The position numbers were made by a program, and so were the translations under genes. A DNA stretch of 64,000 nucleotides, taken from Gammaproteobacteria bacterium (GTDB taxonomy: Bacteria > Pseudomonadota > Gammaproteobacteria > Xanthomonadales > SZUA-36). Below are positions 49,543-58,535 of the stretch, in pieces. Under the pieces are notes generated by a model. It was not told the origin of the DNA. It made no database searches and saw only the letters and a program-made list of their open reading frames with translations. The stretch spans positions 1-64,000 of the forward strand of contig JAJRUM010000070.1 of assembly GCA_024277815.1 (NCBI GenBank), written 5' to 3'. Position 1 is the first letter of the stretch, and the number at the start of each line of letters is the position of its first letter.

Positions 49543-50067
49543 ATGAATTACAGGATACCCGAGAGGCTTGAAACCCCGCGGTTGATACTGCGGCTTTTCA
49601 AAGAGAATGACTGGATGGACTTGCACGCGCTCTATTCAGACCCGGAATGCACCCGCTACACCCTTCAGCGCACTTTGACCGAGGGAGAAAGCTGGCGCAC
49701 GATGGCAACCATGATCGGACATTGGCAGATTCATGGTTACGGCCCCTATGCCGTAGAAGAAAAGTCGAGTGGCAAGGTCATCGGGCCGGTGGGCTTATGG
49801 TATCCGAATGACTGGCCTGAACCTGAGATCAAATGGGCGTTGGCCCGCGCCTGGTGGGGGCATGGATACGCTAGCGAAGCGGCCCGCGCGGTTAAGCATG
49901 TTGCTGCCGTGCTGTTTCCAGACAGGCCTCCTATCAGCTTGATATTTGCTGACAATGAGCCATCAAAACGTCTGGCGATCGCTATCGGCGCGGTGTTTGA
50001 AAAAGAAATTGAGTTCAGGGGAGTAAGCGCGCATATATTCAGGCATAGTACCCTTGTTGAAGCGTAA
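49543..50067 (+). CDS. GNAT-family N-acetyltransferase (RimJ/RimL type)
   Basis: A 174-residue acetyltransferase of the RimJ/RimL type. ETPRLILRLFKENDW starts the fold; the acetyl-CoA binding region is EIKWALARAWWGHGYASEAARAV, with the GxGxA-like GHGYAS. The substrate is probably a protein or small amine; unknown. ATG at 49543 or GTG at 49537. Confidence 0.82.
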   Translation: MNYRIPERLETPRLILRLFKENDWMDLHALYSDPECTRYTLQRTLTEGESWRTMATMIGHWQIHGYGPYAVEEKSSGKVIGPVGLWYPNDWPEPEIKWALARAWWGHGYASEAARAVKHVAAVLFPDRPPISLIFADNEPSKRLAIAIGAVFEKEIEFRGVSAHIFRHSTLVEA

Positions 50068-50130
50068 CCTGATTGCGTATATGGTTTTTGTTCGCGGCCC
50101 GCTGGCCGTGTGTTTCAAGGAGTTCGCGTG

Positions 50131-50535
50131 ATGAGCAATAAGACGATTGATGCCTGGCACCAATTTGTCAAGACCAAGGACATGGGGCTGCTGGAAAGCA
50201 TTCTTGCCGACACGGTGAGTTTTCATTCACCGGTTGTGCATACGCCTCAGTTGGGCAAGGCAATCACCCTGCTTTACCTGCAAAGCGCGCACGATGTGCT
50301 CGCCAATGACACTTTCATGTATACACATGAGCTTGTCGGCGAAGATTTCGCAGTGCTCGAGTTCACTGTCGAGGTGAAGGACACTCAGGTCAATGGCGTC
50401 GACATGATCAGTTGGAATAAAGACGGGAAGATCACCGATTTTAAGGTCATGATACGCCCATTACAGGGTATCAATATTATTCACCAGGAGATGGCCGCCC
50501 GCTTACAGGCCGCTGCGGGCAATCTTCCGAATTGA
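50131..50535 (+). CDS. SnoaL/NTF2-like protein
   Basis: A 134-residue protein with the NTF2-like fold ([54 protein letters not shown]). Such proteins are ring isomerases, dehydratases or binding domains. AAGGAG lies 9 bases before the ATG. The function cannot be read. Confidence 0.7.
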   Translation: MSNKTIDAWHQFVKTKDMGLLESILADTVSFHSPVVHTPQLGKAITLLYLQSAHDVLANDTFMYTHELVGEDFAVLEFTVEVKDTQVNGVDMISWNKDGKITDFKVMIRPLQGINIIHQEMAARLQAAAGNLPN

Positions 50536-50996
50536 AGATCTGGGTGGACGCAGACGCATGTCCCGTTGTCATCAAGGAAATTCTGTTCAAAGCGGCAGAG
50601 CGCACGCAGGTACAGTTGACGCTGGTTGCAAACCAACCGGTGCGCGTACCACCTTCGCAATTCATCAGTTCCGTGCAGGTAAGTGCCGGGTTTGATGTTG
50701 CCGACAATGAGATTGTTGAGCGTTTAAGTGCAGGTGACCTGGTGATTACCGGAGATATACCATTGGCCGCAGATGTTATTGCAAAAGGCGGGTATGCTTT
50801 GAGCCCGCGAGGCGAGCCGTTTACCAAAGAAAACATCAAGGCCCGGCTTAATATCAGGGATTTCATGGATACCTTACGAGGCAGTGGCATCAACACGGGT
50901 GGCCCGCCGGCGCTGAATCAGGGCGACAGAAAGTCTTTTGCTGATCACCTTGACAGGTTATTGGCCAGGTATGGAAAAGCCGGGGCTGGCTCATGA
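50532..50996 (+). CDS. YaiI/YqxD family (DUF188) protein
   Basis: A 154-residue protein that starts [20 protein letters not shown], the family's opening with acidic residues, and contains [29 protein letters not shown] and [11 protein letters not shown]. The family is often compared with PIN-like nucleases, but its function is not settled. TTG start overlaps the upstream stop (TTGA); its stop overlaps dbpA (ATGA), so these genes are coupled. Confidence 0.88.
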   Translation: MKIWVDADACPVVIKEILFKAAERTQVQLTLVANQPVRVPPSQFISSVQVSAGFDVADNEIVERLSAGDLVITGDIPLAADVIAKGGYALSPRGEPFTKENIKARLNIRDFMDTLRGSGINTGGPPALNQGDRKSFADHLDRLLARYGKAGAGS

Positions 50997-52369
50997 GCAG
51001 TTTCTCCTCTCTCGCGATCTCCCCGCAGCAACTCGCCAACCTCGACTCGCTTGGCTATAAGCAAATGACGGCGATACAGGCAAAGAGCCTGCCGTACGTA
51101 CTGCAGGGCCGGGATTTGATCGCCCAGGCGAAAACCGGCAGTGGTAAGACAGCAGCCTTTGGAATTGGCCTGCTGGAGCGCATCAATCCGCAATTTTTTG
51201 GTGTGCAGGCGATGGTTTTATGCCCAACTCGTGAGTTGGCTGACCAGGTAGGAAAGGAGTTGCGGCGTTTGGCACGCAGCATTCCCAACATCAAGCTGGT
51301 TTTATTGTGTGGCGGCAAACCCTTTGGACCGCAAAAGGGCTCACTTGAGCACGGTGCACACATTGCTGTAGGCACACCGGGACGTATCCAGGACCATTTG
51401 CGCAGGGGTACTTTGAAGCTCGACGGCTTGAAAGTGCTGGTGCTGGATGAGGCTGACCGAATGCTGGATATGGGCTTCTTTGATGTAATGAAAGAAATAA
51501 TTTCGCAGACCCCGAAAAAGCGTCAGACCCTGATGTTTTCTGCAACCTATCCGGATACGATCAAGAAGTTATGCCGCTCCATCCAACACAAGCCGGTGTC
51601 GGTTGTTGTTGAGGCGGAACACAAACCCGGGGTCATTGAGCAGCTTTTCTACGAGGTAAAAAAGCATGAGCGCAACAATACCTTGCTGGCTCTATTTGAG
51701 CACTATCAACCCGACAACGCGCTGGTTTTCTGCCATACAAAAAAGCAGTGTGACCAGGTCGCGCAACTGTTAAGAGAGCACAGTATCGACGCGCTGGCGA
51801 TACATGGCGACCTTGATCAGCGCGAGCGTGATCAGGTGTTGGTGCGATTTTCCAACAGCAGTTGTCCGGTGCTGGTTGCCACAGATGTCGCTGCCCGTGG
51901 CCTGGATATCAAGTCTTTAAAGGCCGTGATCAACTATGAACTGCCGCGCGATCCCGAGATTTATACCCACCGCATTGGCCGCACCGGCCGGGCCGGGGCA
52001 AAAGGCATGGCATTGAGTATTTTCACAGAGTCCGAGCAGTATCGTGTCACTGCAATCGAGCAGCGCCAGAAGCAACCCTGTGTGTGTGATGTTTATGCCT
52101 CCCTGGACCGCAAGCCGGGTTTCAGCTTGCAGGCACCCATGGTGACAATCCAGCTTGATGCCGGACGCAAACATAAAATGCGACCGGGTGATCTGTTGGG
52201 CGCGTTAACCGGCGATGCCGGCCTGGCAGGTACGCGGATTGGCAAGATCGATATATTTGATATGTCCAGCTACGTGGCGATTGAACGCGGTGCTTTGCGA
52301 CAGGCTCTCAATTACCTGGCCGACGGGAAAGTAAAAGGGCGGAACATTCGCGCGCGCAAGATCAGTTAG
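50993..52369 (+). CDS. dbpA: ATP-dependent RNA helicase DbpA
   Basis: DbpA is a DEAD-box helicase that helps large ribosomal subunit assembly by acting on hairpin 92 of 23S rRNA. The 458-residue protein has [11 protein letters not shown] (motif I), PTRELADQV (Ia), [13 protein letters not shown] (II), FSAT (III) and [10 protein letters not shown] (VI), followed by the DbpA-specific C-terminal RNA-binding domain ([20 protein letters not shown]). Length and domain order are normal. Confidence 0.95.
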   Translation: MSSFSSLAISPQQLANLDSLGYKQMTAIQAKSLPYVLQGRDLIAQAKTGSGKTAAFGIGLLERINPQFFGVQAMVLCPTRELADQVGKELRRLARSIPNIKLVLLCGGKPFGPQKGSLEHGAHIAVGTPGRIQDHLRRGTLKLDGLKVLVLDEADRMLDMGFFDVMKEIISQTPKKRQTLMFSATYPDTIKKLCRSIQHKPVSVVVEAEHKPGVIEQLFYEVKKHERNNTLLALFEHYQPDNALVFCHTKKQCDQVAQLLREHSIDALAIHGDLDQRERDQVLVRFSNSSCPVLVATDVAARGLDIKSLKAVINYELPRDPEIYTHRIGRTGRAGAKGMALSIFTESEQYRVTAIEQRQKQPCVCDVYASLDRKPGFSLQAPMVTIQLDAGRKHKMRPGDLLGALTGDAGLAGTRIGKIDIFDMSSYVAIERGALRQALNYLADGKVKGRNIRARKIS

Positions 52370-52388
52370 GGCAAGAGAATCAGGGTTG

Positions 52389-53045
52389 ATGAATAACATG
52401 GCAGATATCGCGCAATACCCGGCGGCGGAAGAAAAGGCCAATATCATTTCCCATGCGGCCGGTCTGCTTCTGAGTATCGTTGCATTGGTGCTGCTTGTGG
52501 TTAAGGCGGGCCTGCAAGGGACCGCCCTGCAGGTCGTGAGCGTCAGTATTTTTGGCGCCAGCTTGATTGCCCTGTATGCGGCCTCCACCCTTTATCACAG
52601 CACGAAAGATGCAACGTTTCGTGCCCGCCTGCGTATTGTCGACCACGCCACTATTTATATTCTTATAGCCGGCACTTATACACCGTTTACCCTCGTTTCC
52701 CTCGGTGGTTCGGTGGGCTGGGCGATTTTCGGGGTTTCCTGGGCCATGGCTGTGACCGGCATTACGTTAAAAGTATTTTTCACCGGCAGGTTTCACCTGT
52801 TGTCGACACTGATGTATGTGTTTATGGGGTGGATCATTATTTTTGCTATCAAACCACTGATCAACAACATGTCAACTGAGGGGCTGTTCTGGCTTTTTGC
52901 AGGTGGTGTGGCTTACACAACCGGGGCGATCATATACAGCATTGAAAATATTAAATTCAATCATGCAATTTTCCACCTGTTTGTTTTGCTGGGTAGTTTC
53001 TGTCATTTTGTGTCGGTGTATTGTTACGTGTTGCCGCAGGGCTGA
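52389..53045 (+). CDS. Hemolysin III family membrane protein (YqfA-like)
   Basis: A 218-residue membrane protein with seven predicted spans, of the PAQR/hemolysin III family. Conserved residues include AEEKANIISHAAGLLL, SLYHSTKD-like STLYHSTKDATF, RIVDHATIYILIAGTYTP and the final HAIFHLFVLLGSFCHFVSVY with the histidines that bind zinc in PAQR proteins. ATG at 52389 is used; TTG at 52386 is also possible. Its role in bacteria is unclear. Confidence 0.88.
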   Translation: MNNMADIAQYPAAEEKANIISHAAGLLLSIVALVLLVVKAGLQGTALQVVSVSIFGASLIALYAASTLYHSTKDATFRARLRIVDHATIYILIAGTYTPFTLVSLGGSVGWAIFGVSWAMAVTGITLKVFFTGRFHLLSTLMYVFMGWIIIFAIKPLINNMSTEGLFWLFAGGVAYTTGAIIYSIENIKFNHAIFHLFVLLGSFCHFVSVYCYVLPQG

Positions 53046-53112
53046 TTATCCGTGGTTTGTTATCATGGTGGCTGGCCTGTGAAGAACTGCCATCTGGCCG
53101 GGAGTGCTTGAG

Positions 53113-53727
53113 ATGTCTGACAGAAAAACGCACTGGGAAAGTATCTACAGCAGCAAGTCACCGCTTGGCGTGAGCTGGTACCAGCAGAAACCGGTTTTGT
53201 CACTACAACTGATTCAGAATACCGGGGCGACCAATGATGCCGCTATTATTGATGTGGGCGGCGGCGCTTCTGTGCTGGTAGACCACCTGTGCAATGAGGG
53301 GTACACCAATATTTCTGTGCTGGATATTTCTGCCAGCGCGCTCGCCCATGCACAACAACGGCTGGCGGAGAAATCGTGTGATGTGAAGTGGTTTGCGGAA
53401 GATGTCACAGGCTTCTCACCACCTCAGCGATACACAGTCTGGCACGACCGCGCAGTATTTCATTTTCTGACTGAGAAAACCGACAGGGAAAAATATATTG
53501 GCGTGATGAAACAGGCGCTGTTACCGGGAGCGCACCTGATTATCATGGCATTTGCCGTTGGCGGGCCGGAAAAATGCAGCGGCTTAGAGATCGTTCAATA
53601 CGATGCCGACAAGCTGGCTGCGGAGTTGGGGGAAGGCTTCGATCTGCGTGAGCAGGGGCACGAATTACACACCACGCCCACGGGCGGGGAACAGAAGTTC
53701 GCCTATTTCCGTTACCGGAGGAATTAA
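53113..53727 (+). CDS. Class I SAM-dependent methyltransferase
   Basis: A 204-residue methyltransferase. The start HWESIYSSKSPLGVSWYQ and the phrase IDVGGGASVLVDHLCNEGY with SVLDISASAL form the SAM site; WHDRAVFHFLTE follows. The pattern resembles thiopurine/nicotinamide-type or tellurite-type small-molecule methyltransferases. Substrate unknown. ATG at 53113 is used; GTG at 53104 adds three residues. Confidence 0.8.
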   Translation: MSDRKTHWESIYSSKSPLGVSWYQQKPVLSLQLIQNTGATNDAAIIDVGGGASVLVDHLCNEGYTNISVLDISASALAHAQQRLAEKSCDVKWFAEDVTGFSPPQRYTVWHDRAVFHFLTEKTDREKYIGVMKQALLPGAHLIIMAFAVGGPEKCSGLEIVQYDADKLAAELGEGFDLREQGHELHTTPTGGEQKFAYFRYRRN

Positions 53728-53767
53728 AAGGGGGAGTTTAAGCGAAATATTTTAATCCGGCCCGCTC

Positions 53768-54583
53768 TCACGACTCATTCGGCCGCTTTTGTCTGCGCAA
53801 ACCCCAGGTCATTCCGGTCATCAATAAAATCAGCAGCAATATGGACCAGCTTGATACCGCTGGAACAGGAAGTGGGGGCTCCCAAGCGAGGAACGTCCAG
53901 GCCTGAATATCATGATTGTTGCGTAAGCCTCCGGTTGCCCCGGTAAAACCGACGTAGCCCTGCGCGCCAACGAGAGCCAGAAGATCAAGATTTTGTATCA
54001 TATCCGGTGTGCCCGGTTTGGTGCTTGTGGTACTGAAAAAGACCGACAGGTCGTTGCTGGTGCCATCATAGTCCACCCACAGGTAGTAGGGCGTGCCGTT
54101 ATCCAGGTTGACCGGTGGAATAAAGGTTGTCACTGAGGCCATATTGCCCGCTGTGTTGATGCCCAGGTGGTTATTATTAGGGTCCCACCCGCCGTTGAAG
54201 TACTCGTCAATTTCCACACCAATACTGTTAACAAGACCCGAGTAACCCAGGTTGCCGCCTCCGCCACCCAGCGCCGTGGCACCATTGTTCTGAACCACGA
54301 AAACCATGCCGTCGGCCCCCGAGCCATCGCCGATCCTGAAGCGGAAAGATGTTGAGAAACTGGTATCAGCTGTGATGGGAAATGGCGTGAAAATGTAAGC
54401 TGAGCCTGTTCCACCCGTGACCGGCGAGACACGCAAAATACTGCCACCGGATATCAGCGCTGCGGCACCATTCAACTGCATTGTATAGCCGGCAAAGGTC
54501 TGGGCCGAAGCCCCTGCGGGTGCGATCAGCAAAGCGGTCATTAACAGGACGAATGAAGCCTTCAGGTGGATATTATTCAGCAT
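53768..54583 (-). CDS. Secreted L-type lectin-domain protein with IPTL-type C-terminal sorting signal
   Basis: A 271-residue exported protein with signal peptide (SFVLLMTALLIAPAGASA). The middle resembles legume/L-type lectin domains: FSTSFRFRIGDGSGADGMVF and VVQNNGATALGGGGGNLGYS, then GVEIDEYFNGG and DPNNNHLGIN. The end, VPAVSSWSILLLILLMTG followed by RRQKR, has the motif, helix and basic tail of IPTL-CTERM/PEP-CTERM-like sorting signals. It is predicted to bind sugars on the outside and be handled by an exosortase-like or related system, which is not in the window. Confidence 0.75.
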   Translation of the reverse strand: MLNNIHLKASFVLLMTALLIAPAGASAQTFAGYTMQLNGAAALISGGSILRVSPVTGGTGSAYIFTPFPITADTSFSTSFRFRIGDGSGADGMVFVVQNNGATALGGGGGNLGYSGLVNSIGVEIDEYFNGGWDPNNNHLGINTAGNMASVTTFIPPVNLDNGTPYYLWVDYDGTSNDLSVFFSTTSTKPGTPDMIQNLDLLALVGAQGYVGFTGATGGLRNNHDIQAWTFLAWEPPLPVPAVSSWSILLLILLMTGMTWGLRRQKRPNES

Positions 54584-54782
54584 AGGTATCCCTGGTCAGG
54601 TAATTACAAAATTTAATTTTTGGGCTCCGGGAACACTTCATTGAAACTCTTTTCCTCCCCGGCAGGTCTACAAGTCTATTCTACAGGGTGAAAACTTGCA
54701 AAATCCCGCCGTTGTATACTTCAGAAACGGCATTCCTCGACCTAACAATATAGCGGCAGCCCTGAGCCATGGAGCAGAGACT

Positions 54783-55967
54783 ATGAAAAAAAGAATTGTC
54801 ATCATCGGTAACGGCTTTGCCTCGTTGTTTTTTATTGGCGCATTTCTCGCCCTGCCTTTTTATCCGGTTTTTATGTTCTTTCTGCGCAGAGCGTATTCGC
54901 GTTACGACATTACCGTGATTGGTAATGGCCAGTTCATCTACTTCCCCGCCATTCCGGAGTTTCTGGTAGGCAAGAAGAGCAGGAAGGGTGTGACCGTCGA
55001 TATCCGGCCCTACCTGTGGCGCAGAAAAATTCATTTTATAGACGACCGGGTGATTGATATCCAGGATGGTGGGAGAACGGTGATCACCACCGAGGGCCGC
55101 TATGAAAATGACGCGCTGTTCATCGGTATTGGCCCCGCCTTCATGGTGGACGATATTCCGGGCACCAAAGAACATACTTTTTCCCCCTGCAGCGGACCGG
55201 ATGCCATGGAGGAATTCACGCGCCGGCTTGAGCGCATGCAGGAAGGTATTATTTATGTTGGTTTCAAGCTCAACAAACGGGATGGCTTTGTGGCGGGTCG
55301 CGGTGGACAGATGTATGAGTCAGTTTGCCTGCTCGACTATGCGTTGAAGGAACGGGGTGTGCGGGACAAGTTTGAGATTCATATTTTTTCCCCCAACATT
55401 GCGGTCGGAGACAGCGGTGCGATAACAGATCGCCTGCAGGAGCGTGGCATTATTCTTGACTATGGCTTTGAACCTGTTGAGTTCGTTGAGGGTGGCATGC
55501 TGGATGCCGACGGTTCTCTCCGCAAAGCCGACCTGGTGCTATTCACGCCTGGCATTGTCGCCCCGGAATGGATAAGCGAGACCTGTTTACCGGTATCTGT
55601 GGGTGGCCATATCGACGTTGATAAATATGGCCGTGTGGTTGGTTTGCAAAACGTGTTTGCGGCCGGTGATTGCGCCAATCATGAAAACCCACCCCCATGG
55701 GTACCCCACCAGGCCCATATGGCCCAGCTGCGCTCTGGGTCTGCTGCTAAAAACATGAATGCTGTGTTGCGAGGTGACGAGCCTTCAAGCACCTATCGCT
55801 TCGAACTTTCCTGCATCATGAACATGGAGAACGATGCAATGTGGCTGCATGCATCCAGCGATGATAAGCCACCGTTCTGGAATATTTTCCCAAAACGTTC
55901 AAAGAAATTGATAAAGGTTAAGAACACGTTTGAGCACCTGTACCTGTTCAATTTGCGTTACCTCTGA
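54783..55967 (+). CDS. FAD-dependent pyridine nucleotide-disulfide/NDH-2-type oxidoreductase with hydrophobic N-terminal helix
   Basis: A 394-residue flavoprotein of the NDH-2/sulfide-quinone reductase family. FAD binding is shown by KKRIVIIGNGFASL and by VFAAGDCANHENPPPWVPHQ near the end, which is followed by a Q/A-rich helix. In known members the first motif is followed by a soluble helix; here it runs into FFIGAFLALPFYPVFMFF, a membrane-like segment, before YDITVIG. ATG at 54783 places the FAD motif at the N-terminus; 29 in-frame upstream residues are not family-like. The substrate is unknown. Confidence 0.75.
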   Translation: MKKRIVIIGNGFASLFFIGAFLALPFYPVFMFFLRRAYSRYDITVIGNGQFIYFPAIPEFLVGKKSRKGVTVDIRPYLWRRKIHFIDDRVIDIQDGGRTVITTEGRYENDALFIGIGPAFMVDDIPGTKEHTFSPCSGPDAMEEFTRRLERMQEGIIYVGFKLNKRDGFVAGRGGQMYESVCLLDYALKERGVRDKFEIHIFSPNIAVGDSGAITDRLQERGIILDYGFEPVEFVEGGMLDADGSLRKADLVLFTPGIVAPEWISETCLPVSVGGHIDVDKYGRVVGLQNVFAAGDCANHENPPPWVPHQAHMAQLRSGSAAKNMNAVLRGDEPSSTYRFELSCIMNMENDAMWLHASSDDKPPFWNIFPKRSKKLIKVKNTFEHLYLFNLRYL

Positions 55968-56019
55968 CGGTGGTGCGTTGACTCTGGAACCCGCCGTTGG
56001 CTGGTTTGGGGCATAGCTG

Positions 56020-57291
56020 TCAGAAATAATATTTGAGCGATAGCTGCACGAAGCTGTCTTCCCGCAGGAAACTGAGCAGCGGATCTGCTTCCACATTCAG
56101 GAAAACGTAACTGTTTAGCTCAGCTTTCCAGTTGTTGCCCAGCCTGCGACTTCCCTGCAGCTGCAATACGGTAGCCTGGTGATCCAGATCACGGATCAAG
56201 CCCGCCAACAACTCGGAGGAAGACGCATCGTTGGCGGCAAGGCGGAGCCCAAGCATAATGTCATTGTTCAGAAAGGTATTGAATCTGCTGCTGATGTAAA
56301 AACGGGCTGCTGGCACAATAGTGCCGGTGTTGAAGTCGCGGCTGTCATACATGTACTCAACGATCAGGCCCAGGTCCATGTCACGCAGGACCGGTGCTGG
56401 CAACGCATACTCAAATCCGACATCAACGGCGTAGAAACTGCTTTCTGCAAGGCCGCTGCGGTAGATGGCCTCCAGTTTCCATAACCAGTCCTGATTGACG
56501 TACTGCAGATCCAGACCTGCCTGGTTTATGATTTCATAGAAGGGGGTGAGGCTGAGGGAGCCATCGTCTTGAAGCTCTGCAAGGTAAGCAGGCTCACGGC
56601 TGGTGCCATAAAAATCAGAGAGACCGATTTCGAGGTTGCCGATCATGTTGCTGTAACGCAGCGCGTAGTCGACATGGCGCTTTTCTTTGCCGCTTTCGTA
56701 AACAGCTTCTAATGTATTGTCAATCGCCGGCTCAAACCGCAATCTGCCGCCACCGCCGGGGAAGGTTCGCTCGCGAAAATAGGGAAGCACAAAAAAATCA
56801 AAGTCTCCATGCCCCGAAAACAGTGTGAGATTGACAATGGCCTGGCCCAGTTTCTGTTCTCCATCGATAGCCTCGATGAGGTCGGTCTGGTTGATAATAT
56901 CGACCAGGTGACCCGCCTCGGTCACGCCCCAAAAGACCTTGCCTATGCCAATGCGAAGGTCATAACTTTCGCTGGGTACGAACAGCATGGCCTCCCGGAC
57001 ATCAAAGTGGGTACGCTGGTCATCGGCACTGTCATAGCGGTAGAAAGGTGTGAAAGTAAATGAATTTCCGTTCTCCCAGTCCTGGTACAGCTCAGGCTGA
57101 ATAGCGGCCGAAATGCGGTTGGTTTCCTGCTCTGGGTAGAGCGGACTGTTGGGAAAGTAACTGCCTTCAATTTCTAGCCAGCCACTCAAATCCGTGGCTG
57201 TGGCCGTGCTGCTGAGTATGACCAGTCCGGCCAGGGTACTGATGCCCTTCGGGATGACGGCAGCACAGAAGTGCCGCGCCGCCAGGCTCAA
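56020..57291 (-). CDS. Predicted outer-membrane beta-barrel protein
   Basis: A 423-residue exported protein. The signal peptide is in the first 33 residues (LVILSSTATATDL). The mature part alternates polar and aromatic/hydrophobic residues (FTFTPFYRYDSADDQRTHFD, YALRYSNMIGNLEIGLSDFYG) and ends LSLKYYF, with the C-terminal aromatic residue used by the Bam machinery. The blade-like repeats and length fit a 14- to 18-stranded barrel. It is the last gene of a minus-strand group with a YHS protein, a LolA-like protein and an ABC transporter. Confidence 0.78.
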   Translation of the reverse strand: MSLAARHFCAAVIPKGISTLAGLVILSSTATATDLSGWLEIEGSYFPNSPLYPEQETNRISAAIQPELYQDWENGNSFTFTPFYRYDSADDQRTHFDVREAMLFVPSESYDLRIGIGKVFWGVTEAGHLVDIINQTDLIEAIDGEQKLGQAIVNLTLFSGHGDFDFFVLPYFRERTFPGGGGRLRFEPAIDNTLEAVYESGKEKRHVDYALRYSNMIGNLEIGLSDFYGTSREPAYLAELQDDGSLSLTPFYEIINQAGLDLQYVNQDWLWKLEAIYRSGLAESSFYAVDVGFEYALPAPVLRDMDLGLIVEYMYDSRDFNTGTIVPAARFYISSRFNTFLNNDIMLGLRLAANDASSSELLAGLIRDLDHQATVLQLQGSRRLGNNWKAELNSYVFLNVEADPLLSFLREDSFVQLSLKYYF

Positions 57292-57353
57292 ACGGGTGCA
57301 ACGGTTGTCAGCTATTCTGATGTTGGCTGTACTCGATGTCTGCGTAGCGCTGG

Positions 57354-57551
57354 CTACTTTGGTTTAACGCCATGTTGCCGGTGATGGTGGATATACTTTT
57401 GTGGTTCCGCATCAAATGCCTGACGACAAACTGCCGCACAGAAGTAATAGGTCTTGTGATCAAAGTCAGAGGTCTCAACAGCACTCACAGGACTGACTTC
57501 CATCCCGCAAACCGGGTCCTTGTGGTTTTGATCCTTGTTGAATCGTTTCAT
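57354..57551 (-). CDS. Small YHS-domain protein
   Basis: A 65-residue YHS (TRASH-like) domain protein. The pattern KDPVCGMEVSP and YYFCAAVCRQAFDAEPQKYI has the three conserved cysteines of YHS domains, which bind heavy metals such as copper. ATG at 57551 follows GGAG at 8 bases. It lies between a LolA-like gene and a barrel gene. Confidence 0.85.
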   Translation of the reverse strand: MKRFNKDQNHKDPVCGMEVSPVSAVETSDFDHKTYYFCAAVCRQAFDAEPQKYIHHHRQHGVKPK

Positions 57552-57725
57552 ATATTGCTCCTTGGCCGGGGTATGCAGCCTTGCCCGTACAACCGGTTAA
57601 CCGCTATCGCTGGCCTGGTGTGATTTGTTGAGTAACTTCAGACAGTCGAGTGACGAAAAAAATCCGGTTGTTCAAGAAAAGATTTGCTTTCCAGCAAGGA
57701 TCATCCTGGCAGGCAGGTAAGTGCG

Positions 57726-58535
57726 TCACCGCAAGCGCTTCATGGCAGAGGGGTCGAAGTCACGGGTTGTGAGGCCAGTTTGAAACCTGAACTCATCAAA
57801 TGTCAGCACCGTGACCTTGCCTGACCGGTGGTTTTTCATGCGCATTACCTGGGCACGCCAGAATTGATCAAGGTACTGGCGGTAGTTCTCGAACACGAGT
57901 GTTTTGAGCAGTTTCCCCTTGCGATCGTAGTACTCGATCTTCATGGGCCGGAATTCCAGCTGATCGATCCAGATGATTTGTTTGCTGTATCCGGAGTTCT
58001 GATAGTCGGGCTGGCGCTCAACTTTGAAACAAACCAGATCACCGCAGGGCTCGTCTTTTATCCATCGCTGCTCAAATTTCCCTGCCTCGTCTGACAACAG
58101 GTCTTCATAGGCGAACTCACTGCCCACAAACGGGCTGGACATATTGGAAGAGCTGATACGTTTGACACGTTTTAGTGCCGGCAGAAACAACCATTGGTCA
58201 TCAGGCCGGTCAATATGTGTCCAGCTCAGGAAACCCGTTCCTGAAATGTCTCGTGGTTCATGGAAAACTGTCAGGGAGCGGTCGCCTTCGGCCGGGCCCG
58301 CCATCTCCAGCGTTTTCCAGGTGAGTTGTCGGCTGCGCACACGGCCGGTTGAATTCTTCAGTTCCATCCTGAGTTCGACGACAGTGTCGCCATACCCCGC
58401 GTCCCGGCGCTCCACTTCTTCCGCAATGGCTTTGCCCCGCGCTGTGGCAGGGAGGTTCGAAATGCCGGGCAGGTCTGCAGCGATTGTGCTGCTGGCAGAA
58501 AAAAACAAACCGCTTGCGAGGATGAACTGCTTCAT
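57726..58535 (-). CDS. LolA-like outer-membrane lipoprotein-sorting family protein
   Basis: A 269-residue periplasmic protein with signal peptide (LASGLFFSASSTIAADLP). It has the family's phrases GKAIAEEVERRDAGYGDTV, DQWLFLPALKRVKRISSSN, GSEFAYEDL, EPCGDLVCFKVERQP and FRPMKIEYYDRKGKLLKTL. The fold is a LolA-like barrel for a lipid or lipid anchor. Relatives often sit beside RND (MMPL) exporters; here the neighbours are an FtsX-type ABC transporter. It overlaps the ATPase gene by four bases. Confidence 0.85.
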   Translation of the reverse strand: MKQFILASGLFFSASSTIAADLPGISNLPATARGKAIAEEVERRDAGYGDTVVELRMELKNSTGRVRSRQLTWKTLEMAGPAEGDRSLTVFHEPRDISGTGFLSWTHIDRPDDQWLFLPALKRVKRISSSNMSSPFVGSEFAYEDLLSDEAGKFEQRWIKDEPCGDLVCFKVERQPDYQNSGYSKQIIWIDQLEFRPMKIEYYDRKGKLLKTLVFENYRQYLDQFWRAQVMRMKNHRSGKVTVLTFDEFRFQTGLTTRDFDPSAMKRLR

